Source: Typha latifolia (lineage: Eukaryota; Streptophyta; Magnoliopsida; Poales; Typhaceae). Taken from it: 64,000 nt of DNA. Positions 34,845 through 46,996 of the stretch are shown piece after piece (within the stretch, counting starts at the first letter, position 1; each line of letters begins with the position of its first letter). Location of the stretch: the NCBI GenBank assembly GCA_019914945.1, contig CM034110.1, forward strand, positions 9,627,808-9,691,807, read 5' to 3'. Below the pieces are notes generated by a model. It ran no database searches. It saw only the letters and a program-made list of their open reading frames with translations, and was not told where the DNA came from. A program made the position numbers and the translations under genes.

Positions 34845-34868
34845 TGACGACGACGACGACGACGACGA
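34845..34868. repeat. (GAC)n trinucleotide repeat
   Basis: About eight GAC units with flanking GATGATG, downstream of the aquaporin gene and not in a supported coding frame. Confidence 0.85.
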
Positions 34869-35040
34869 TGATGGGAGATGGACACCCAAAAAGATAGAAC
34901 AGAGTCGACTGGAATAATTAACAGACACATGAGAAGCAGAAGCATTTGCAAGAAAGAACCAAATCCACATGAAGGCAGGCCGCCATTAATTAACACCAAC
35001 TACTCTTAAGTAGAGAGTAGAGAGTAGAGATCGATCTCTT

Positions 35041-35891
35041 TTAGTAGTCGGTGGTAGGGAGCTGCTCATGGGAGTGGGAGATGAAGAAGATCTCATAGAC
35101 GATACCGGCGAGGGCCCCACCGATGAGTGGGCCAACCCAGTACACCCATTGGTAGGTCCACGACCAGCTCACCAACGCTGGTCCGAAAGACACGGCCGGG
35201 TTCATGGATGCTCCGGAGAATGCTCCACCTACCAGAATGTTCGCTCCCACGATGAAACCGATCGCGATCGGGGCGATCGTGCCCAGGCTACCCTTCTTGG
35301 GGTCGACGGCGGTGGCGTAGACGGTGTACACCAACCCGAAGGTCATCACGATCTCGAGCACGAGGGCTTCCCAGACGCTGACGCCGGAGAGGGTGAAGGT
35401 GCCGGTGGCGAGCCCGCCGGTGGAGAAGCGGAGGAGGAGGCAGGCGACTACTGAGCCGAGGAGCTGGGCGATCCAGTAGAGGATGCCGCGGAGGAGGGTG
35501 ATGTTGCCGCCCACGAAGGCGCCGAAGGTGACGGCAGGGTTGACGTGGCCACCGGAGATGTTGGCGCCGACGGATACGGCGACGAATAGGCCGAAGGCGT
35601 GAGCCAGAGCTGCCGCGATGAGCCCGGCAGGCGTCGTGGCGCCGCCGCTAGTCAGCTTGCCTGCACACGAGGCGTTCGGTGTAAGTACTCAAAGAGAAAT
35701 TTCGCATATATTGAAGCTATACACCTCCAGTTTTGGTATCTAAAGAGTGAGGACTTACTGAAGGCCATCCCGGAACCTTGGCCCGCGAAGACAAAGATGA
35801 GGGTGGAGATGAACTCGGCGAGAGCCGCCTTTAAGGCGCTCGGGTGAGTCGCCTCCTCCCGAGTTCCGATGGCGATGCGAGCAATCGGCAT
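35041..35891 (-). CDS. TIP1: Tonoplast intrinsic protein aquaporin (TIP1 type)
   Basis: Two exons on the minus strand: 35891-35759 and 35660-35041, joined at ATGGCCTTCA|GC. They encode 250 residues, the normal TIP1 length. The start MPIARIAIG matches the family; an in-frame ATG further upstream (35960) would add 23 atypical residues and lies in the leader. There are six hydrophobic segments and two half-helices with NPA boxes, [11 protein letters not shown] and [11 protein letters not shown]. The selectivity positions that can be read (His in ALAHAF, Ile in PIAIGF, Val after the second NPA) fit the TIP1 H-I-A-V filter, which passes water and small neutral solutes such as urea and hydrogen peroxide across the vacuolar membrane. 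The first membrane segment has [10 protein letters not shown] where TIP1 proteins usually have FAGEGS. A TATA box and a G-box lie upstream. Confidence 0.95.
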
Positions 35892-35994
35892 TTTGATCTC
35901 TTTCTTCTCTCTTTGGTTCCAAAGAAGAGGGAAAAATGAGGAGGAGGAGGAGAAGAGCAACTAGTTCTGATCACTGGAGAGTTAGAGGGACTTG

Positions 35995-36002
35995 TATTTA
36001 TA
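35995..36002 (-). promoter_or_regulatory. TATA box of the TIP1 gene
   Basis: TATAAATA on the minus strand, 104 bp upstream of the ATG at 35891. Confidence 0.7.
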
Positions 36003-36101
36003 CCAACGCAGAGGTGGGAGAAGGCAATGGGCGACCGGGAGTAGCCAGTAGCAAGTTCTATTGACAGCTCAGCATCCTCCGCCAAATTGCTGTCGTCCCG
36101 C

Positions 36102-36107
36102 CACGTG
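36102..36107. promoter_or_regulatory. G-box (CACGTG) upstream of TIP1
   Basis: The palindrome CACGTG in CCACGTGGGC lies about 100 bp upstream of the TATA box. In plants such G-box/ABRE-like elements bind bZIP and bHLH factors and would fit abscisic-acid or light responsiveness. Function here is inferred from position and sequence only. Confidence 0.5.
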
Positions 36108-36109
36108 GG

Positions 36110-38579
36110 CCGTCCCGACTGGAATTGTGGATTAGGAAGGACCGCCTATTGGTGCTGCAACGTATGTTACTCTCAGCGTTTGGGTCCACTAGAATCCGAC
36201 ACGTATGATACTAAAGGTGTTGGCTGTTTTGGATTATTGAGATGGAATCTAATATTCTGCCTCCCTATTTTCTCGAAGCCTCGATGCATGGATTATATCA
36301 ATTCTCAAGTCTTCTTAGCCCCTAATTACTATTATAATGTGTGACAACTCGTTGTCCATATCCATGCCTTGTTCTTTTATACTTTTCTAAAATATTCTAC
36401 CACATTAGTTAGTTTATGATTCCCATCTGCATATGCTTCCTCATTATTCTTCGTATCGTAATAATTAATAAAGAAACGATCAATCGTAATTGTAGAAATT
36501 AAGCTAGTAGTTACTGTCATAGGTTAAGGGTTAACAACATATATGCACAGGAGATTAGCATGGACATGTACAAAGTTGGCAGAGAAAATTAAGAAGAGTA
36601 ATCTAATGTACAAATTCCTTGAAATCGCCATGATAATAGAAGACGGTTGTGACATGTGCCATAGCACATGGATTATTTAGTAACGCTCATGCATGCATGG
36701 GCCTACTAAATCCACTCATTTATATGGTAGTTGTACGTAGCTTTGAGTTAATTAATTCCTATATATATTTTATGATCGATGAATAAAAAAAATAATACTA
36801 AATTCGATCTCATTTAAACTGCATGCAAATTCCTGTATCGATCCAAGAGATCTAGCAAATCAAGTCTACAGTATTTGGGATAAGCACACACACTGGTGAT
36901 CTTATCCGATGGAGTACTTGTGAGTCACGAGGGCCCTATGAAAATAAAAACGAGACCAAACAGTAGTTTGACTTCCTATTCAATATCTTGATCTATGAAC
37001 ATACTCAACGTACATGAGCATAGCATGTAACGAGAAAAAAAAAAAAGAAATTAAGCTTAATTACATCCCCTCATGTATTATTCTAATTCCATAAGTACCA
37101 TTACCTCCCTAGCTCTCCGGGTCACTAAGAAGTAGTCCTCTCTGGATAGACAAGATCATATGTCTTTATCTCTCTTTCAGACTCTCATTATCCATCTATA
37201 TCTGATATATCTTGCTAAAGCTGCTCATGATCAATTTGAGGAATATGATCTTATCCACATTGTACCTTCTTTAATTTTGGGGCATGCAGTGTATATATTA
37301 TACCATTCTCTTCGAGTTATTTTGCTCTAATTTTCACACCATCTCTTGTAGGTTTTTTTGTTTTGTTTTAAAGGACCTATATTTTTTTTGTCACATGTAC
37401 ATGACTACACATCAATGGATATTATATTAATTAGTAAAGTAATACATGCAAAACAAGGGAATGAATAGTTTATTCCAAATAGACTGAAAAAGATATTAGT
37501 TCTTATATTTTTCATCTAAAATTGTCATTTTAAATGCCTTAAAAAATTTATCTAATCATCTATAACTTTATCTCTAATAAATATTTTCGAATCTAAAGTT
37601 TAGTGTTATGGAATATAATAAAAATAATTATTTAAATTTAAATGTAACTATATATAAAAAAAAGAGTAAAATGACACGAATATAACTACAAACTCGACCT
37701 TTGGTATTATTAACTAAAAAATAAAATTTTGATTTAGATATAACTATAAGGGAATAAAATAATATATATATATATATAATTATAGAGAACTAAAATAAAT
37801 TCAGACCTAACCACAGAGAATAAAATATAATATCTCGTATATTAATAAGTAAAATAACACAGGCAAGACAAGGGGTGGATAGTAGTTTATTACATAATTC
37901 AATCCAAGTGACCGGCAAGCCAATGATCATTCGTTATCCGCAAAGGGGCAAAAGAGCCCATGTGACCACACGTTTCACGTGTCAGCAACGTGGGGCCCAT
38001 CCGACACGGATGCACATCTCCAGCCTGGCGCCAAGGTCGGCTGGCAACAGTGGTCCTATTCATGAGTCATATTTCTGGTGGGGTCATGCCACTTATTATT
38101 GTCTCAACCGCCATTAATTTGTTGATATTTTTCTCCTCTTTTTCTCCTTGTGAGTAGTGACATCAAAGATTTTTTCTAACAGTGTTGGGCTACAAATCTT
38201 GTAAACCTTCAAATGAGAAGCCCACGCATCCAAGACCCAAAGGCCCCTAAGGCTGTGGTTCATTTCCTATTTTTGACAACTAAGTTACAAAGCACAAGCT
38301 CATTGAGCATGGATACAAACACCTCAATAATGACTTAAGAACTGAATCTATCGAGAGATGAGAATTATTTTTTGTGGTGAATACAAAAGCAAATGTAAAA
38401 CCACACCTCTGACATCGCCAGTCGAAGTTAAGTGCAGCAATTCGGCACGATGGATTAAGATTAGCTAATCCCTCGGGCGCAAATTGATGAACTGGTCTGC
38501 AAAAGGTTTTCCTGAAGCAATGGTTTCACTCTTGAAATAGTCACATATAAAGCAAACCTTTCTGATCCATTTGCTTCTC
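36110..38579. other. AT-rich intergenic DNA between TIP1 and the RING-finger gene
   Basis: No gene is supported. The block at about 37910-38110 is more GC-rich and contains CACGTG-like and GTGGGGCCC motifs, but no homology to a protein is recognised. The final 120 bp are the 3' untranslated region of the minus-strand RING gene. Confidence 0.5.
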
Positions 38580-40668
38580 TCAGACCCTTGAGCATGCAGA
38601 AGGGCCACTTCTCGTCTGCCGAGTATTGTAAGAACTGCAGCCAGGGCATTTATGTGCCAGTATATGGAAATGAATGTTTGATCTCATTCCACAATCATTG
38701 CAAAGAATCCAAACCTGGACAACAAGATTGCAAATCTAAGAAGCCACTTCTCACCAGTGTAGTGTTTCACAACAATAGAAGATACTCAATGAATTTGAAT
38801 TTTCTTACCATCTTGTTCTGGTATATTTCAGGCATGGGTATTGCCGCGACCTGGATTTAGTTGGAGAAAAATTAATCATCTCTCTATATGAATATTTACT
38901 ATTCAGTGACCAGATTATACATTGGCAATTTAAGAAAGTACCTCCTCATCAAGTTTTTGCCACACAGCAGACATGTCGCAAACTGATCTTGAGCATACAG
39001 GGCATGAGAACCTGAGAAGCAACAAGCATTGAGATCCTATGAACAAAGATACCATTAATAATCCTGTGTATCAAAGATTTTCCATAGGAAACAAAATTCA
39101 TTAATTTTTCTGATCACTTACTGGCAATGCCCTCTCATTTCCTTCAGGCATTCCAAATGTATTGTGTGTCCACATGGCAGCACACTGACATCCTTTGTAG
39201 AATCAAATAGATACTGACGGAACACAGCAGGGGAAGTGGATTTTAGTATGCAAGATGAACATATACAAATGATTGAGAAAAGAAAGAATCAATTCAACTA
39301 GTTTCACCTCAAAGCAGACTGGGCAGTTGTGGTGCATCGCTCTTTCAACACAGTGGTGTGACTGCTTCAATGAATTGCTATAGCAACATCCTGAATTTGA
39401 TACAAAAAAGATACATTCAGTGCAAATTCTAGAAAACTAATTTTCCGAAGTAAATTATAAAAGTTTCAGAAATTTCACTCAAGAAACAAAGTAGTTACCA
39501 CATTTAAAGCAGTGAAAGAAATTCTCCTGGCCACCAGTTCTGTTTAAGAAGAAAGGTAAAATGTTACTCCATCAATCCATACACAAAATCAGAAAGCATT
39601 CAAAGTAATAACGTAATCCTTGCCTGCAAATCCCACATCCATCACAATGGTATTGATTCTTTGTCAGCTGAGGTGAGATAAAAAAAGCTTGTCAAGCACA
39701 TAAAAAGAATGAAAAAGATGTTCGTAAATTCATATGCATCATAGATAAAACTACAATCAACAATCGTCTAAAGAGAATAGAGAGCATGTAGCCTTACATC
39801 GTTGTCAAAGAAATTGCATTTGGCGCAGAAGTATTTCGCCATGCACACCCCACAGTTTGAGCAGTACTGTTGCACCTGATGATTAAAAGATAAAAAAGAC
39901 AGATGAGCACCAATATGACAGGTGCAAGAATATTCAATAACATTAACCATTGTGACTTCTATGCCAGTACTTACATCCTGCTCTGTGCTGCAAAGGGTGC
40001 AGATAACCTGTCAGAAGAAAGGAAAAGAAAAAGAGAGAGGAGAATTAGGTAAAGACAGCTTGAATTTATTGTCAGATACAAGTTGCATAAAAAAGTCATT
40101 GGATAACCTTATCGGAAACAAGTAATCCATTTTATGATAACAAATTATTCTGATGCCGGAAATAAAAGGTATTCGTATGCCAACTGAACGAATAGCAAAA
40201 GAAAAGCTGAGAAGGATAGGACGTGGAATGATTGTAGAACAAATAATAAGGAATCATGAACTAACCTTTTTAATTTCATGGCGAGGAATCTCGTGCCGAT
40301 CTCGAAGGTGAATTTCCAGGGAATTCTGTAGAAACCCATCGATTTAAAAAAAGAAGAGATTTTGTCCCCATATTTTGCTAAAAGGACTCGAAATTTTAAC
40401 TAATGATTATATAAATAATGGGTGAAGAAGAAGGGAAAAGACGAGAAATCTTACTTTAGCTTCATTGTGGCAATGCCTGCAATAAAAAATCTCACCACAG
40501 CAAGGTGCCCTTATCTTGCATCCTCTTCTATAATGCGAGCACCTACGCGATCCAATAGAAATATTTGCACTAATTTAAGACCAACCCAATGTCCCAAACG
40601 CATGAAGAATAACTAAGCTTGGGAGAAGAAATCGATAAATACCCAGATTTTCCAGATCCTAAATCCAT
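38580..40668 (-). CDS. CHY zinc-finger and RING E3 ubiquitin ligase (RZFP34/CHYR1, MIEL1 type), 12 exons
   Basis: Minus-strand exons: 40668-40643, 40542-40455, 40325-40266, 40007-39975, 39875-39798, 39667-39624, 39539-39499, 39390-39308, 39213-39122, 39011-38942, 38850-38809, 38714-38580. They encode 263 residues, the family length. The order is a CHY zinc finger ([28 protein letters not shown]), a CTCHY-type finger ([42 protein letters not shown]), a C3H2C3 RING ([27 protein letters not shown]) and a C-terminal zinc ribbon ([22 protein letters not shown]). Plant members ubiquitinate regulators such as MYB factors and SnRK2 kinases in stress, ABA and defence signalling; the substrate here is unknown. 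Intron 6 (39541-39623) uses a GC donor. The other introns are GT-AG, and all phases agree. Confidence 0.93.
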
Positions 40669-42312
40669 CTTATTCTGTGTTGTCCAACCGCTTCCCAGAT
40701 TACAAATTGGGACAGAACGCACTCCTTTATCCCCCAAAATGTATCAAATTCTCTAAGTATCCTGAAAATCCCAAATGGGACAACGAAATTCAGATAAATG
40801 CCAACAGAAAACAAGAACCCAACTCTTGAAATGCTGAAAAATCCCTCCTTTTCGCCCTTCACCTCTCGGTCTACATCCGTCCTCGCCTCTCGTCGCCAAT
40901 GAACGACGAGAAGATGAGGGAGAACAATTCGGATACGTCTACCGAGAGAGGCAGAGGGAAGAAAGGGGCGATTAGAGGAAGGAGGCAAATGCACGCGCAC
41001 AAGCACGAATCTCGACGCACTTACTTCTCGGGCCGGGCAGAGCAGAAAGGTTACGGGAGCGCTCGATGCTTATCGGATGGCGAAGCGTAGTGCGCGGCTG
41101 CCCGATCTCTTATACGAGGTTGATCGAATAATCAGGGGAGTTATCCGGAAAAGGGGACGGATGGCGCCACGTTATTCATTAAAATTATACCTAAGACGTC
41201 GGCTAGCCTCTTAAATAGACGCCAAAACTATCGAACTTTTTGTGTGACGAAACTAACCCTCTCCTAAGTTTTATTTATTGAAATAGACTAAACTTCTAAA
41301 TTTAATACTAAATAGAGTCCAAACAGTTTATTGTTTTTTTTAATAAAAAATTTTATAACTCATAACCTACATTTTATCTATTTGTGATTTAAATTTTGTA
41401 ACCCAACTTCTTTTTTTTATAATTTTTATTTAACACTAACCTGAATGGTATAAACAAAAAAAAATATAAATTACTCATGTCTTTTGTTATCTCTTTCTTT
41501 TTTATTTTTTATTTTATTATTCTTACCAACTCATTATACTTAAGTTGGAGATTTTAATTACCAAATCGGAGTCGAAGAGAGGAAGAGTAAGAAGATGAGC
41601 GAAGATGGTTGAGGAAAGATAGGAAAATTAAGGTGTTCTAAAATAAATTTTTTTATTAAGTTTGTGTGTAACATATTTTGGTAAATAAATTATAGAGGAG
41701 GGCTAGTTTGGTCAAAAACCCCAAAACTATCGGCAACTAGGCAACTAGCCCACGGATTTTGGGAACGGGATGCCAAATCCTGTGGGATTATTCGGAGGAT
41801 GGCGGATAGGATTAGGATCGGGATGGTGGGCCAGGACACGTCGGATACATGTAGACGAAGAGCCCACTATCGGTGAATAAATTAGGCTTTTATCGGCTGC
41901 ATCTGGACATAGTCCAGACGGTTGGATTCGGTAAAGATATTTTCTAATGAGGTCTTGGTGATCGCGGACGTAAATACTTTCTTAGATATCCTATTATATA
42001 TTTTTATACTTTCCACGTCACCCTAACTCTATTGTCCAAGCCCAACCCTAGTTGGGAAAATGGGCCATACATGGGCCGGGTTCGGTTAGCAGCCCTTGTC
42101 TTTCTACGAATTAGATCCGATATCATTGCACGTAGCCCTATCTCCGTTTAATCACCATCATCCAAAGGTGGACGGACGGTAGATGATTGAACGATACATA
42201 GATAGCATTATTCACTTGCGAAGGCGGCGGAAGAGACTTCGATCTCTCTCTCTTTTCTCCTACGACTCAACTCCTCGTCTCGCTAGGCATAGCGAGAGAG
42301 TGAGAGCCCGAG
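40669..42312. other. Divergent promoter region between RING and ankyrin genes
   Basis: No gene is supported. The stretch at about 41200-41740 is AT-rich and looks like inserted repeat-type DNA (the phrase CAAAACTATCG occurs at both ends, near 41223 and 41724), but no terminal repeats were confirmed. The region next to 42313 holds the leader of the ankyrin gene and an upstream ATG at 42183. Confidence 0.45.
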
Positions 42313-44197
42313 ATGGCCGTTCCTGGAGGACGCAACGGGTTGATGGAGGAAGACGATGGGTTGGAGGAGGAGCTATTCGATGACGATGGAGAGGCGCCTC
42401 CCCACCTCCGGCCCCTTGCCGACGCCGCACATCTCGGAGATGTCGACGCCCTTCGCGCCGCCCTCGGTACACTATCTTGTTGCTTTCCTCCCTGTTGGTG
42501 TAAAAAAAGAAAAACAATTGAACTTGTTCTCTAGTAATTGTTGCTGGTAAAAAGTGGATGATAGAGTAGGGGCAGAATCAAATGTCAAGATAAAGGTGGT
42601 CGCTTTCCTTGATTTAGGCTGGATATGACTTCTTCAGATTAGATAGAATTGGCAGGAATGATCACTGTGGTAAATCTTCCTCTAAGCAATTTATCGTGAT
42701 TTGTATAGTAGGATACACTATAGGGTGTAGGGTGGTTGTTGTTGCTTGCTTGAGAGACCATCCACTTCGTAGTTACTATCAACTTGGTGGTTTCTTTCTA
42801 TAATGTGTTATGATTTACTATGAGATGAAAAGTTAGACTTGAATGGCTAGTTGGAAAGTGGAGTCTGGATTTACTGAATGCACAGTAGCAGCATAATGTA
42901 AAAATTTAGACTTGAAGTTGCATTTGCTTTTCAATGTATTTAAGTGAGAGTATCAAGACTTGCATGAAACTGTAGTACTAGTTAGTTTACAAGTTGCAAT
43001 TGTAATTGGGTTGCCTAGTTCTTGGTAAATTGATGAATTATTCATTTCATCTCATTGTTATATGACGAAAAGTGTCCTTGTCTGGTGTAGAAAGACCTAG
43101 CAATTCTTTTTTCGGAGTCATGTACTATATTCTGCACCCGCAATTTTACTAGGTCTCAGCAGGTGTACCAAATGCATGTTTACTAACTCTTTCATTCCCC
43201 TGAATGAACTTTGTGAAATTGGTTCAAATTATTTTCTTCTTTTGCAGTTCTTTAATGCCCTGAAATTTGTCTCTGAACTGGAATTCTAAGTCCTTATTTT
43301 CATTCTTTTAATATCATTATCTTTCTCTTGCACGTGTAATGCAGATAACTATAATGGAAGCATTGATGATCCAGTTGAAGACGGTGATACTGTCCTTCAC
43401 TTGTCTTGTCTATATGGCCATCTTCCATGCGTCCAGGTTGGCGTGCAAGTCTGATTGCTTTGTTAGTTTTGATATGTTATTGATTAATCACAATTACAAC
43501 ACTAATGGTGCCTTATTTGGTCAGCTACTATTGGAACGTGGAGCTAGCTTAGAATCTAAAGATGAGGAAGGTGCAATTCCTCTTCATGATGCTTGTGCTG
43601 GAGGTAGGTATGAATAGTAAATTGTAAGCTAATAAAGATATTGTTCCTGGAGAGTAAGAGAAATAATGTAGTAGCATATGGTTTAATTTTTATTTCTGAA
43701 ATTTGATGATTTGTGCAATTATGCAGGTTTTTCTGAAATAGTCCAATATATTCTCAATTTTGGTAATAATCCTGATGGTCTCCTGCGAATGCTCGATACT
43801 ATTGATATTGAAGGAGATACTGTAAATTTGCTTGAAACCTAAATATTTCCTTTTATTCACAATTTTGTTATTGAGAAAGCATGGTCATAATACTTTTTGC
43901 TGTCATGCATACAGCCTCTTCATCATGCAGCCAGAGGAGAACATGCGGGTGTTGCAAGGCTGTTGCTCGCAGCTGGAGCTTCTCCTAAGAAGACAAATGC
44001 TTATGGGAAGGTTCATACAAGAGATTCTTACTGTTTTAATCTATTGACAAATTTTCACTTTTATATCCATTCGAAGCTTACAGCTTCTTCTCTTACGACC
44101 TTGACAGACTCCTGCTGAGCTTGCAGATCCAGATACCGAAGTTTTTACCATTTTAAGTGCAGCAGCTATGGCAGATGCCCCAGTTGTGACTGGATAA
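42313..44197 (+). CDS. Ankyrin-repeat protein, 6 exons
   Basis: Exons: 42313-42466, 43345-43436, 43525-43603, 43727-43821, 43915-44010, 44108-44197. They encode 201 residues with all phases consistent. After an acidic N-terminus (EEDDGLEEELFDDDGE), ankyrin repeats run to near the C-terminus: HLRPLADAAHLGDVDALRAAL; GDTVLHLSCLYGHLPCVQLL; GAIPLHDACAGGFSEIVQYI; GDTPLHHAARGEHAGVARLL; then TPAELADPDTEVFTIL. There is no membrane segment, BTB, kinase or RING domain, so it is a small soluble ankyrin scaffold of unknown partner. Introns often separate repeat halves. An upstream ATG at 42183 opens a 66-codon frame that overlaps the start in another frame. Related small plant ankyrin proteins are mostly uncharacterised, so no pathway is assigned. 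Confidence 0.92.
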
Positions 44198-46996
44198 TTC
44201 TACTGCAAAGCCTTGTTAAAACCGATGGGGACAGTAGCTCCTTTGTCGAGGAAGTAGCACTTCTACCATGAGATTGAACTTACTGCCGAAAATGGTTTGA
44301 CGAGGTGATGCATAATGGTCCAGAGACTAAATTTTCCTTTATTTATTCTTGTCTTACACTTTACAGCAATATAGTAGTTGGATTAAGACACGCTTGCACA
44401 TCATTATGACCCATATGATGCTTGTAAGTCACATTATTGCTTATGTTTCTTCAAAGGTTATGAAGTGGAGTAAACAGGCAATTTCATCCTTTCTATCTTG
44501 TATGTCAAAACTTTTGTCATATGTTGCCTATTCCAAGCACAACTGAGGATCAGAACTCAGAAGTTACGGGCTTGCGTTTTCTTAGGGCAGTATATTGATG
44601 CTATTGTTGTCATAAAAGATATCCTAGCTGAGAGCAAACAATAAATTTCCAATAGCTTGACTAATCAATCTTATAGATATCCTAAGTTCCACATCCGGCC
44701 TTCTTCACATACTGATCTAGACTAAGGAAATGGATAATGAGTGTAGAGTAGAGTAGAGCTGCATTTATGGGGTTGGAGTAGCTCTGAGGTCACCATCCTT
44801 AGAAGAAGCTAGGGGTTTGGATACCAATTGTCTTTGTTTTTGTTACGTCACCAACTCCAACTAGTATTAGTTCCAACTTCCAAGTGGTGCTTCAACAACC
44901 ACCACATCACTCACTACCTGCCATTCCACACTCTTTCCAGTCCCACTGGTAATCCACACTCTAAAATCTCCATGTATCATTCTTTGTGGTCTTCACTTGT
45001 TTCTCTTCTTATCACACTATTCTATCCCACTCTACCCATCTCTGTCAGCTGATAATGTTGGAATACCAAATAGAATTACTCACCATTCAAGCAATTGATT
45101 ATGCTCACCATGAATAGGGCCACCATTGGAAGTAGGATTTGACATTGAACAGCGAGTTATAAACCGAAAGGTAGGCGAACCCCTTCGGTGTCCCAACCAT
45201 CGAGATACCAATCAAGAAACTAAGACAAGGGAATCTCACTCTTAAACGAAGTAAGACTTGACAAAAATATCTAAACACAATTGAACTACATACATACATA
45301 TCTGAATCATGAGATGTATGCCTATTATTATATTACCATGAGCTGACACATGGGATGCCATAGAGTAGAGCTGCCCTTAGATCAAGGGAGTGAGTGGTTG
45401 TCCATTAACAAAGCCATTAGGTTTAAATAACAGGGATAAGAGTTGGCATTGACGCCCCCCCCCAACTCCCGCTATTCAAAACCACTGCAAAGTTAACGCC
45501 AACTTGGAGAAACAAAACAAAGCTGGAAAACGATTTGGATGGCCCAAATAGTGAATAATTGTTACTGCAAAGTTCTCTGGATTTATGCTTCTCAACAAGC
45601 AACTATGTGACAGAAGCTTAGATGCTTCAAATTCTCTCATATTCGAAAGAAATAATTCAAGTAATAGGCCAGAAAGGGTGTGGAGAGTAATTGATACCTT
45701 CCTTTCTAACACCACTTGATAGTGGCAGCACTCTGTTTCACCTTTCGTGCCTCACACAACTAAATTAAAAAAAAAAAAAAAGGGAAGAAAGAGAACAATT
45801 AGTTAAGCCAAGAATCTACTCTCTTCACTCCACTTCTCTTCGATCTACCATTCATTGACTTGCCCAAGAGTTGTAAAAAGAACAGCCCAATTGAGGGAAG
45901 ACATGAACAAAAGAGCTAAACTCATTGTACATTACTATTACTAATTTAGTAGCTGTCATATCCAACTCAATCCAATCATAGAGCACACAACATGGAGGTT
46001 GGATTGCTTTCTTTTGGGTGGCACGTTTAGTGACCAACCCAGTAGTGCACTACATTACCTAAAATCATTAAGCTATCAATACCAACTTTAGGTAGTACTC
46101 TTCTGTAACCGAATTATCCAAGTCAATGAGTGAATACAAGTATATTTCTCCTGCTATTAGATTCCATTACTACTTCTTATTATATGCTAAGAGGAAGATG
46201 ATTTTTAATTTATATAGCAGTGGTGAGGAGGACCGCATTTTTCGTGAGTCCAAAGCTTGTACTTCCCGGTAACACCCTCCACCACACCAAGAATCCCTTC
46301 TTCTATTATAATATATCCAGTCATATTTTGTCACGTAAGCTAGACGTAGTAAATTCCTACAAATTTGAGGTTGAGGGGATCCGTGCCCCTTCTCCTTTTC
46401 CTCCCCCTCTTACTCATCTCGTTTTCTCCCCTCACATTATTACCGAGCCACCCCACCTCTCTTTCTTACTCCCTTTTTACCTCTTAATGGGAGATGAAAC
46501 ACGTGCCGTTGCATTTTTACGAATTTTTCTCCACCTCTTTCCAGAGAGTAACTAAATTAACAATCATCAAATCTCTCTCTCTCTCTTTTCCTCTCCTCTC
46601 TGTTATTAGTGTATTATTGTTTTACTTGTGAATGGGTGGTGTTGGGCAAAAGCCAACTCCTCCTTCAACAAACCTTAGCTATGTAACAAGTGGAAACAAC
46701 TCCCCTCCTTTGGCATTTCCGTTAGTCCTTCCACTCTGTCCCTTCCTTTGGTTCTTTCCTCCACTCCCCCTCTCTTCACTCCACACCTCTCCTATGCCCA
46801 CCTAATTCCTCATTATTTTAAGCCCGTCCAACCTCCCCTCTATCTCCTCTTCTCCTCATACCTATATATGCAAAACCTTTTGGACTCTTAATTCTCGCAG
46901 GGGTATTGGAAGTGGCAGAGTGGCCTTGCTTGTCGTAATCTCTGTGCTATTGAAAGAAGCTTAGGAAACAAGAAAAAAAGGAAAAGGAAAGAAGAG
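44198..46996. other. Intergenic DNA and promoter of the C2H2 gene
   Basis: No gene is supported. It contains a C-run at about 45457-45466, (CT)-rich tracts near 46567-46590, and the probable promoter of the zinc-finger gene just before 46997. Small frames on both strands have no recognised homology. Confidence 0.5.
46863..46869 (+). promoter_or_regulatory. TATA box of the C2H2 zinc-finger gene
   Basis: TATATAT in CCTATATATGCAAAACC lies about 130 bp before the ATG. A purine-rich leader (AAGAAAAAAAGGAAAAGG) follows, directly ahead of the start codon. Confidence 0.55.

Larger units (their letters stand above)
31050..35040. other. AT-rich intergenic DNA with microsatellites
   Basis: No gene is supported in about 4 kb. 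The region holds a (CT)n tract at 32636-32665, (TA)n at 33577-33607 and about 33957-33972, (GA)n at 34711-34748 and (GAC)n at about 34845-34868. The last few hundred bases before 35041 are the 3' flank of the aquaporin gene. Short open frames here are AT-rich or microsatellite-driven. Confidence 0.5.

Noticed and set aside
35652..35960. N-terminal extension of the TIP1 protein from an upstream ATG at 35960
   Set aside because: The extra 23 residues (Ser/Phe-rich) are foreign to TIP1 proteins, which start MPIAR. The upstream stretch is the leader.
41200..41740. Possible transposon between the RING and ankyrin genes
   Set aside because: CAAAACTATCG occurs near both edges in the same orientation, but no inverted repeats or clear target duplication were seen. 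It was left as unclassified intergenic DNA.
44740..45380. Possible MITE bounded by GTAGAGTAGAG-like motifs
   Set aside because: The terminal similarity is short and imperfect, and no target-site duplication was found.
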